Part shown: in pieces, positions 15,515-21,601 of the stretch
Numbering within the stretch: the first letter of the stretch is position 1
How the letters are laid out: each line of letters starts with the position of its first letter
Assembly (NCBI GenBank): GCA_001795235.1
Contig: MGNZ01000037.1
Location: 3,822 to 27,586 of the forward strand
DNA length: 23,765 nucleotides
Reading direction: 5' to 3'
From: Chloroflexi bacterium RBG_16_64_32
GTDB lineage: Bacteria; Chloroflexota; Dehalococcoidia; SM23-28-2; RBG-16-64-32
The notes under the pieces: model-generated
Database searches by the model: none
Told to the model about the DNA's origin: nothing
The model's input: only the letters and a program-made list of their open reading frames with translations
Made by a program: the position numbers and the translations under genes

Positions 15515-17158
15515 CTAGCGATTCACCCCGATCCATGGCAGGAACAATTGGTAGCCCATCACGGCGCTGTTTGCCTCCGGCGTCCAGTCGACGTAGTCCA
15601 CCACAGCGTGCTGCTCGAGCTGGTCGTAGAGGAACAGCGAGGGTGCCATGTCCATGATCGTTGCCTGAAGGTCAAGGTATTTGGCAAAGCGTGCCTCCTC
15701 GTCCACCGTCGCCAGCGCGTCTTCGATCGCGGCGTCCAGCTCGGGGTCCAGCAACCACTCGTTCTGCTGCCAGGTGGGGGCGGTGCTGGAGTGATAGCGA
15801 TCCTTGATCATCAGGCCCGCCTCGGGCAGAGCCGAGGAGACGTAGATGGTGACGATGTGCGGGCTGGTCTCCTGCTTGGCCGTGTTCTCGACCACCGTCA
15901 GCCACGGCACCGAGACGACCTCCACCGGGATGCCGATCTCGGCCATGTTGGCCTGGAAGAGCAGGGCGAACTTCTCCTCGGCGGGCACCTCGGACACCCA
16001 GTCGATCTGAACCGGGTACTTGTCCAGCTCGTCCGCGTACGCGCACTGTGCCAGCTCGGCGCGCGCCTGGTCGAGATCGCGGTGGAAGGTGAAGACATTC
16101 GGGTCGTGACCGCCGAGCGTGGCGGGCACCGGGCCGACCATTTGCTGGGTGCCCGGCCACTCCAGCGCGACGGCGGCCTGGTAGTCGAAGGCCCAGGACA
16201 TCGCCCGCCGGCAGTGGACATCATCGGTGGGTGGGATGCGGTTGTTGACCATGTAGTAGAACGACGACATCGTCGGGAAGACCATGATCTCGACCCCATC
16301 GATTTTGTCGAGGGCCTGGAAGGCCTCGACCGACTGCCACTGGTCGGAGATCTCCAGCTCGCCGGTGCTGATAAGGGTGCGGACCGTGACCGCCTCGGTG
16401 GTGCCGATGAACTTGACCTGGTCAGCGGCATTCGAGGCGAACGCGGCCGCGTTCCACCAGCCCTCAAACTTCTCGAGCAGAGCGTACTCTTCCAGCCGGA
16501 ACTCGATCACCGTGTACGGTCCGGAGCCGGCGTCGTGGGTCAGCAGCCACTCCTTGCCGTAGTCGCCCTCGTCACCGTAGGGGCCTTCGGCGTTGGTGTT
16601 GGCGCGGACCAAGTCCTCGTTGACGATGTACAGGCGAACGAGGCTGGGGACGAACAGGCCGCTGGGCTGCTCCAGCGTGAAGACGACCGTGGTGTCATCG
16701 GGGGCGCTCACGTCCGTGACGCCGCTGATGAGGTAGGCGTACCCCTCCCCGATGGTGTGAAGCCGGTTGTAGCTGTAGACCACGTCGCTGGCGAGCACCT
16801 CGCTGCCGTCGTGGAACGTGGCGCCGCTGCGCAGGTGGAAGGTGTAGGTCAGGCCGTCGTCCGAGACGTCCCACGATTCGGCCAGATAGAGATCCATGCC
16901 GCCTTCGGCGTTCGGGAAGATGAGCGTGTCGTACAGGTTGGCCAGGGCGGTGGACCCGACGTAGTCACTGCCGACGGCCGGGTCGACATATAGTGGCCAG
17001 GCGAAAGTGATCCTCAAGAGGCTGGGCTCGGCCGACGGCGTCTCAGCGCCGACCGGGGTTTCCCCTTTCCCCGGGGTGGGCACAACCTCCGTTGGGGCCG
17101 GCGCGCAGGCGGCGATCCACAACACCGCCAGGGCCAGAAACGGTAATCGCTTGTTCAT
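15515..17158 (-). CDS. ABC transporter solute-binding lipoprotein, family 5 (peptide/opine/nickel class)
   Basis: This is a 547-residue extracytoplasmic substrate-binding protein. The N-terminus MNKRLPFLALAVLWIAAC is a lipoprotein signal with the modified cysteine at residue 18, followed by a Pro/Thr/Glu linker. The family 5 signature is clear in LAESWDVSDDGLTYTFHLR and GATFHDGSEVLASDVVYSYNRL. The start ATG 17158 follows GAGGAGGAG; an upstream ATG (17173) lies inside the ribosome-binding region. It should capture the ligand outside the membrane and deliver it to the DppB/DppC-like permeases. Family 5 proteins bind peptides, but also opines, sugars, nickel chelates and cyclic amides, so the family does not fix the ligand. 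The context with Hyu genes favours a cyclic or amide compound. Confidence 0.92.
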   Translation of the reverse strand: MNKRLPFLALAVLWIAACAPAPTEVVPTPGKGETPVGAETPSAEPSLLRITFAWPLYVDPAVGSDYVGSTALANLYDTLIFPNAEGGMDLYLAESWDVSDDGLTYTFHLRSGATFHDGSEVLASDVVYSYNRLHTIGEGYAYLISGVTDVSAPDDTTVVFTLEQPSGLFVPSLVRLYIVNEDLVRANTNAEGPYGDEGDYGKEWLLTHDAGSGPYTVIEFRLEEYALLEKFEGWWNAAAFASNAADQVKFIGTTEAVTVRTLISTGELEISDQWQSVEAFQALDKIDGVEIMVFPTMSSFYYMVNNRIPPTDDVHCRRAMSWAFDYQAAVALEWPGTQQMVGPVPATLGGHDPNVFTFHRDLDQARAELAQCAYADELDKYPVQIDWVSEVPAEEKFALLFQANMAEIGIPVEVVSVPWLTVVENTAKQETSPHIVTIYVSSALPEAGLMIKDRYHSSTAPTWQQNEWLLDPELDAAIEDALATVDEEARFAKYLDLQATIMDMAPSLFLYDQLEQHAVVDYVDWTPEANSAVMGYQLFLPWIGVNR

Positions 17159-17321
17159 CTCGCTCCTCCTCAAGGAATGGCGATCCTCATATGCGGGTTG
17201 CGAGGGCTCAAGATTCCGTGCTCGTGACAGGACAGCTCGGAGCCTTGAGCCAGGACGTGGGGTTCCGGTCGTGGTCGGACATCACCTCCCTTTCTGACCA
17301 CCGCGCGGGCGGTCGAATGGA

Positions 17322-18095
17322 TCACCCCGGCAGCGGCACAGCGCTCTCTTGGTAGCCGACGGCCTCGATCACCAGCTCGGTGCTGAGCGCGGCCCGATCC
17401 CCCAGCGTGACGGCAAAGAGGATCGTCTCGGCGATGGTCTTGGTCGAGATCACCATCGATGGGTCCAGGTCCGGAGTGGCCGCCCAGCGCATGGGCGTGT
17501 CCACGGGTCCCGGGCAGATCACCACCACTCGGATGTTTTCGGGCTTCAGTTCGAGGGCCAGGGCGCGGCTGAAACCGATCAGGCCGGCCTTGGCCGCGGT
17601 ATACGCGGTCACCTGCGCATGTCCGGTGAGGCCCACCTTCGAGGCGATGTTCACCACATACGCCCCCTGCGACGCCCGCAGCAGGTCGAGCATGGCACGG
17701 ACGCACAGGTACGGACCCTTGAGGTTGGTGTCGATCACCCGATCCCAGTCTGCCTCCGACGTGGCGTCGAGATCGGCGATGAGGGAGTGGCCGGCGCTAT
17801 TCACCAGCACGTCGACGTGCCCGTAGGCCTTGCGCACGGCCTGCGCCAGGTGCAGGACGCTGTCCGGCCGGGTGACGTCGACGGGCAGGGCGGTCGCCTC
17901 GCCGCCGAGGGCGGTGATTTCGGCCGCCACGGCCTCCAATTGGGAGGCGGTGCGGGCGGCCACGACGACCCGGGCGCCGGCCGAGGCAAGCCGGCGGGCG
18001 GTCTCCCGCCCGATGCCCCGTCCTCCACCGATGACGACCGCGACTTTGCCTGCAAGCAGCCCGCGCCCGTCACCACGACTTTCTACGTGCGCCAT
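17322..18095 (-). CDS. Short-chain dehydrogenase/reductase (SDR)
   Basis: This is a 257-residue classical SDR. The cofactor-binding glycine motif is GGGRGIG (residues 23-29, with G replacing the usual leading T), and the NNAG-type motif is NSAG (99-102). Active-site residues are N124, S152 in NIASKVG, and Y165/K169 in YTAAK. AARTAS after the second strand has an Arg near the 2'-phosphate site, hinting at NADP(H). A PGPVDTPM segment follows. The start ATG 18095 has AAGAGG about eight bases upstream. It lies 25 bases after the regulator gene and about 160 bases before the binding-protein gene. It probably oxidises or reduces a hydroxy/keto intermediate of the pathway; the substrate is unknown. 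Confidence 0.9.
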   Translation of the reverse strand: MAHVESRGDGRGLLAGKVAVVIGGGRGIGRETARRLASAGARVVVAARTASQLEAVAAEITALGGEATALPVDVTRPDSVLHLAQAVRKAYGHVDVLVNSAGHSLIADLDATSEADWDRVIDTNLKGPYLCVRAMLDLLRASQGAYVVNIASKVGLTGHAQVTAYTAAKAGLIGFSRALALELKPENIRVVVICPGPVDTPMRWAATPDLDPSMVISTKTIAETILFAVTLGDRAALSTELVIEAVGYQESAVPLPG

Positions 18096-18120
18096 TCCTG
18101 GGTCCTCTTGTGCAGTAGAT

Positions 18121-18798
18121 CTACACAGTCTCCTTCAGAAAGTCGACTAGGTTGGAGAGTGTCTTCTGCAGCTGGATGCGTGTCAGACGTTCAACTGCCT
18201 CAGAATCGCGCTGCCGCAATTCGACGAGGAGCTCCTCTTGGTCGGCAATCGTGTGCCTGTAGTAGTGGTCAATTGCGAAGGCAATTCGCCTGTACAAATC
18301 GGCCAAATCCAAGTGCTTCATGATCAACTCATACAGGCGCGGTCGGTCGGCGATGGCATATAGGCTCGCATAGAACTGGCGATTGACCGCCAGTAGCCGC
18401 CAACGATCTCCTTGTTGAAACATCTCTTTCATCTGGTTCAGCAACGCTTCCAATTCGTCAATGTCGTGGTCGCTGATCTTCTCCGCTGCCAGACTAGCCC
18501 CGTAGCCCTCGATGGCGATGCGGATGCTGTAGATGCCTTCCAGCTCCGACAACGAAAAATCGGCTACGGAAGCGCCCTTGTGGGGAGAGAAGGTGATGAG
18601 CCCATCTGAGGCGAGCCGATAAAGTGCCTCGCGTATAGGGGTGCGACTTACGCCGAATTGCTCGGCAAGCTCCGTTTGCACGAGGCGTTCGCCAGGCCGA
18701 AGCTCTCGTCTTAGGATCAAGGTTCGAATGCGGTCCGCGACGGACACTTGCGTTGCGATACGGCCAGGGATGGGCTGCGAGGCCACATGATCTGGCAT
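18121..18798 (-). CDS. GntR-family transcriptional regulator with FCD domain (FadR type)
   Basis: This is a 225-residue DNA-binding regulator. The N-terminal winged helix-turn-helix covers about residues 15-80, with the recognition region FGVSRTPIREALYRLASDGLI (about 48-68). The C-terminal all-helical FCD ligand domain covers about 86-215. In many FCD proteins a metal is held by Asp and three His; here the usual FH position reads FY (residues 142-143), so metal binding may differ. The gene is first in the operon and visibly lower in GC than the Hyu genes. No good ribosome-binding site lies immediately before ATG 18798. A promoter with repeats at its start site lies upstream, suggesting autoregulation, with the effector likely a pathway compound. 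Confidence 0.92.
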   Translation of the reverse strand: MPDHVASQPIPGRIATQVSVADRIRTLILRRELRPGERLVQTELAEQFGVSRTPIREALYRLASDGLITFSPHKGASVADFSLSELEGIYSIRIAIEGYGASLAAEKISDHDIDELEALLNQMKEMFQQGDRWRLLAVNRQFYASLYAIADRPRLYELIMKHLDLADLYRRIAFAIDHYYRHTIADQEELLVELRQRDSEAVERLTRIQLQKTLSNLVDFLKETV

Positions 18799-18891
18799 TG
18801 GACTGTGATCCTTGAAGGCGCTGGCTTTACGCCAAGCGAGAGGAGCTCCGGCGAGTCGGGCAACAGCTTAGAGCATCTAGGCTACCAGGGA

Positions 18892-18947
18892 TTGAATACA
18901 GTATTGGATACAGCTCTTAGTCTACGGCCTTCCTTCGGCAGAGTCAA
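18892..18947 (-). promoter_or_regulatory. Predicted promoter and operator of the GntR-led operon
   Basis: Read on the minus strand, TTGACT (-35, 18947-18942) and TAGACT (-10, 18924-18919) are 17 bases apart. Immediately downstream, around the expected transcription start (about 18912), are two copies of a ten-base unit. On the plus strand these are TTGAATACAG (18892-18901) and TTGGATACAG (18904-18913), with a 12-base period and a small AATAC-A-GTATT palindrome between them. FadR-type GntR operators are short A/T-rich TGTAT/ATACA elements, so this is a plausible self-repression site. The leader to ATG 18798 would be about 114 nt. Confidence 0.5.
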
Positions 18948-18991
18948 GCAGGGCTTGCTCAGATTTTGTCTTCCTAGGCCTTCGACCTTCT

Positions 18992-19282
18992 TCATCCACC
19001 CGCCTCGCCAATGTTCGCCGCCTCCATCGCCCCCGCCAGATTGCGGTGCATCGACTCCATGTCGGTCTCGAAGGCCGGTGTCCACGGAGGCGGCACCAGC
19101 ACACGCAGCGGCAAGTGTTGTTGGTCGGGTAGCACGAAAACCGCCTCCCCGACCTTGAGCTGTGAGAGCGAACCAACTTCCTCCCGGCTGAGCATGAGAC
19201 GTTCCCCGATCTCATGCACCAGGCCGACGGCTTGAAAGCAAGAGATTGCAGTAGAGTGCACACCAATCGCAAATCGCGTTAT
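18992..19282 (-). pseudogene. Truncated C-terminus of a possible HerA/VirB4-like ATPase
   Basis: An open frame of about 95 convincing residues ends in a stop at 18992 and includes LVHEIGERLMLSREEVGSL, then QLKVGEAVFVLPDQQHLPL and VLVPPPWTPAFETD. This layout (a helix pair followed by a xLxVGEAxV strand and a positively charged PP segment) resembles the extreme C-terminus of HerA/VirB4/TraC-type DNA-pumping ATPases of conjugative and phage-like elements. No Walker motifs remain, because the reading frame runs upstream straight into the tRNA-derived repeat at 19311. It is therefore best seen as the tail of a gene cut by rearrangement. The family call is by eye and tentative; the frame could also be an unrelated small gene. 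Confidence 0.4.
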
Positions 19283-19310
19283 TGTCTGTTGCCTGGCTCC
19301 AGAAGACGGA

Positions 19311-19470
19311 TAAGGGTCTCGGTCAGGCGGGCAACTCAGAATCAGCAGACCCTTACGCGGGATCCAGCCAAAGGCGAGCAAGGGTCCCTGCGGTCGCCGC
19401 AGTCGGGTCCTGCAAAACCCCGATGCGTGGGTTCAAATCCCACCGTCGCCTCCTGAACAAGGGGCATCGT
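19311..19470 (+). repeat. Repeat unit A containing a tRNA-Cys 3' copy
   Basis: The unit starts with TAAGGGTCT (19311-19319), which pairs with AGACCCTTA (19347-19355). It passes through a hairpin CTGCGG-TCG-CCGCAG (19388-19402), continues into a tRNA-Cys-like 3' part and ends in GGGGCATCGTG. Unit C (21091-21302) shares this order from end to end, so the two are homologous beyond the tRNA segment. Confidence 0.65.
19411..19458 (+). repeat. Putative attR: displaced tRNA-Cys 3' part
   Basis: The stretch from the anticodon loop (TGCAAAACCC) through the T arm (GTGGG-TTCAAAT-CCCAC) and acceptor strand CGTCGCC matches tRNA-Cys 2575-2622 at about 43 of 48 positions and in the same orientation. The 5' half of a tRNA is missing or too degenerate to fold, so this is a tRNA fragment, not a gene. 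With the intact tRNA it brackets about 16.8 kb. Confidence 0.6.
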
Positions 19471-19480
19471 GAAAGACCGT

Positions 19481-19513
19481 ATGAGGGTCTCCCGAAATCG
19501 GGGAGACCCTTAT
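19481..19513. repeat. Hairpin repeat unit B
   Basis: AGGGTCTCCC (19484-19493) and GGGAGACCCT (19501-19510) form a perfect 10-bp stem with a seven-base loop; three further pairs, one of them G-U, extend it. The outer AGGGTCT/AGACCCTTATGCG and the central CGAAATCG occur in unit C, making this a shortened relative. It lies downstream of the minus-strand transposase and could also stop its transcription. Confidence 0.55.
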
Positions 19514-19578
19514 GCGTCTTCCGGGATTCCGTATCGGGGGCATGGTTGCGAAAGATGGTCAAGACCAGCTATGTGGAG

Positions 19579-20792
19579 TCAAGAGGCAGTTTCCCTCACA
19601 GCTGGAACGTAGGGCTTGTTGTCCCGCAGGACAGCGTAGATGATGTGCACCAGCTTGTTGGCGACAGCCCCGACGGCGGCGAAGTGGTGCTTCCCTCCGC
19701 GTCTCTTTTCTTCGTAGAACGGCTTCAAGGCCGGGTCATCGCGAGCGGCTACTTGGGCGGCTTGCCAGATGGCTCGGCGAAGGTAGTGTGATCCACGCTT
19801 GGACATGCGGGTGCTGCGAGCGCGGAACTCCCCTGTTTGGAAGACTATCGGATCAATGCCGGCATAGGCGACGAGTGCGGATCCGTTCTTGAAGCGACGG
19901 ATGTCTCCGATCTCACCTAGAATGGCGGCTGCCAGAACAGAACCAATGCCGGGTATTGAGGTCAGGTGTTGGGGGACTTGCTCAAGATAGGCAGCGATGC
20001 GCTCCTCCAAGTCGGTCACTTGTTCCCTGAGGAAGCGAATCTGAGCCAGCAGGATTTGAAGCTGGGCGGTTAGGGCGTCCAGCGCCAGTGTCACGCCAAA
20101 CGAGTTGCGGGCCGCTTCCTGGATCTGCTCAGCCTTGGCCCGCCCGAAACGGCCACGACTGTGCTTGTGCAGTAGGCTCGCCAGCTGATCCAGGTCGAGC
20201 TCGGCGATCTGCTCCGGCGTGGGATGTGCCTGCAGCAGCGCAGCAGCCGTTGTCCCAAACATGTCCCCGAATAGGGTCTCGAACTCGGGGAAAACCTGGT
20301 CCAGTACGCCCACACAGTCCCGATGTCCTTTCGGGAGAACCCGCCTTTTTTGGTCAGCTATCTGGTCGACCATCTCCGATCGCAGCCGGCTGAGATGGCG
20401 CAGGCCGACCACGGCGTCGCTGGCCAAAGCCGTCTGGACGATGGGCTCCAGCCCAGCACCTCCGCGATGCACCAGGCGTCTCGCCGGTCATTCTTGACCG
20501 GCCGGATTTGAAGACGTCGGTAGGCGCTGGTTTGCAGGGGATTCAACGCAATCACTTCATGTCCGCACTTCCGCAGGTGCGAGTACAGCGTCAACCAGTA
20601 GTGACTTGTAGCCTCCAGGCCGAAGACCACCGTTTGTCGCTCGGGATTCGCCTGCTCGACCCGGTCGATAAGGCGGCTCAGACCAACATGGGAATTGGCG
20701 ATCCTGAAGGGCTTGCCCCGCGCTTCTCCTGCGTCATCCAGGTGAACCACCTCGTGTGAGCGTTTGGCCACATCAATCCCGACGTACAGCAT
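19579..20792 (-). pseudogene. IS110-family transposase, frameshifted
   Basis: This encodes a recombinase of the DEDD (RuvC-like) plus serine type that moves DNA under bridge-RNA guidance. The N-terminal part begins MLYVGIDVAK at 20792 (GGAGGG upstream) and holds D7, E60 in GLEATSHYW, D102 and D105 in KNDRRDAW, the spacing expected of IS110 enzymes. Near 20455, after CIAEVLG, the frame is lost and continues -1 as LEPIVQTALASDAVVGLRHLSR to the stop at 19579. The C-terminal Transposase_20 domain is present (SIPGIGSVLAAAILGEIG, then YAGIDPIVFQTGEF, then MSKRGSHYLRRAIWQAA). The residue aligned from memory with the catalytic serine of IS621 (YESG) is Thr here (FQTG; codon at 19834-19836). No classic slippery heptamer is evident, so a dead copy or an assembly error is more likely than programmed frameshifting. 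Confidence 0.85.
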
Positions 20793-21085
20793 GCGGATAC
20801 CCTCCCGGCTCCCGAAGCCTCGCCGTCGGGGTATCCCCAAGCCTGCCGAGAGGCAACCTCGTCCGAGATCCGTGGACTGCGGCCCATGGCACCGCACGCC
20901 AGGGCAGGTGTTCCGCCGCGCCACATCCAGCTCATTCGCCCTTCACCCGGCAGGCCGGGGCAACATCCTTGAGTCGAGGAAAGCGATCGCTCCCTCATGG
21001 TCTGGGCCGTTGACCCCGGATGGCTGATGCGATTCTCCTCCTACCCACCTGCGGCGCCAAGATGGCCATCGGTGCACAACTCAAT
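20793..21085 (-). ncRNA. Candidate bridge RNA region of the IS110 element
   Basis: About 290 bases without a credible gene lie upstream of the transposase. Several short stem-forming stretches are visible on the minus strand, for example GGGGATACCCC and CCCGGCCTGCCGGG. Known IS110-group elements transcribe a bridge RNA with target- and donor-binding loops from exactly this position. I could not assign the guide loops, so the call rests on position and apparent structure only. Confidence 0.35.
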
Positions 21086-21090
21086 ATACG

Positions 21091-21302
21091 AGGGTCTGGG
21101 TCCGCCGGGCACCACCGAAATCGCAGACCCTTATGCGGAATCCGGCAAAAGGCGAGGAAGGTTCTTTTTCGCCGCTGCCGGGTCCAACAAAACCCTCATG
21201 CGTGGGTTTCCCTCGCTGCGCTCGGGACTTCGTCGCGGAGCATCCCGAGGCGTAGCCGAGGGGCAAGTCCCACCGTCGCCTCCTGATGATGGGGCATATT
21301 GA
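21091..21302 (+). repeat. Repeat unit C with interrupted tRNA-Cys fragment
   Basis: Homologous to unit A. AGGGTCT (21091-21097) and AGACCCTTATGCGG (21125-21138) are followed by AAAGGCGAGGAAGG, AAAACCCTCATGCGTGGGTT, an insert, then CAAGTCCCACCGTCGCCTCC and GGGGCATATTGA. The tRNA-Cys T arm is split by the insert at 21209-21263. The anticodon is destroyed (CAACA replaces CTGCA). Confidence 0.65.
21209..21263. repeat. 55-nt palindromic element inserted in the tRNA T loop
   Basis: Placed exactly between GTGGGTT and CAAGTCCCAC of the tRNA-Cys fragment, this sequence begins TCCCTCGCTGCGCTCGGGA and ends TCCCGAGGCGTAGCCGAGGGG. The two arms are imperfect inverted copies flanking ACTTCGTCGCGGAGCA, itself partly self-complementary. 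Removing it restores the tRNA sequence, which shows it is an insertion. It looks like a non-autonomous REP/BIME-type repeat. Confidence 0.65.
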
Positions 21303-21601
21303 ACCTCAGCGCTGCATGATTCGCCAATTGGCGATATTCCAGACCCACTAACGCTCATTCTCTGGCCATTACTCCCGCCTGACGCGAACCTTGGCAACCT
21401 GGGCGCGCTGTTGACTCTGCCATGCCTTCTGCGCGAGAGTCGCTGTATAGTAAAAGTTCCTTCAAGGCAATCGTAGCTGCTCTACAAGCACCGGCGATTG
21501 CCGATGTGGCCTTCCGCGCAAGGGGGATGAAATTGGGCGTCAGGGGATCGTGATATGTGCGCCTTTGTTCTGCGCTACCACCACAGCGAAAGGGGTTTGC
21601 C
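21303..21601. other. Intergenic region upstream of the AOR-family gene
   Basis: About 300 bases without a credible gene. A TATAGT (21446-21451) could be a -10 element for the downstream gene, but the nearest TTGACT (21411-21416) is 29 bases away, too far for a standard promoter. The AOR gene's own ribosome-binding site, AAAGGGG, is at the right end. Confidence 0.4.

Larger units (their letters stand above)
19520..21085 (-). mobile_element. IS110-family insertion sequence (ends approximate)
   Basis: The element comprises a frameshifted IS110-type transposase and a ~290-base non-coding leader upstream of it. IS110 elements lack long terminal inverted repeats and usually make no target duplication, so the ends cannot be fixed from one copy; the coordinates given are the limits of the flanking repeat units B and C. 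In the IS110 subgroup the long non-coding end is upstream of the transposase, as here, and encodes the bridge RNA. The element sits within a cluster of tRNA-Cys-derived repeats. Confidence 0.75.

Noticed and set aside
20440..20470. Programmed -1 frameshift in the IS110 transposase
   Set aside because: No A-rich or X-XXY-YYZ slippery heptamer or downstream stimulator is obvious, and IS110 enzymes are normally made from a single frame.
19311..21302. Repeats A, B and C considered as a CRISPR array
   Set aside because: Units are few, unequal in length and spacing, derived from tRNA, and there are no cas genes.
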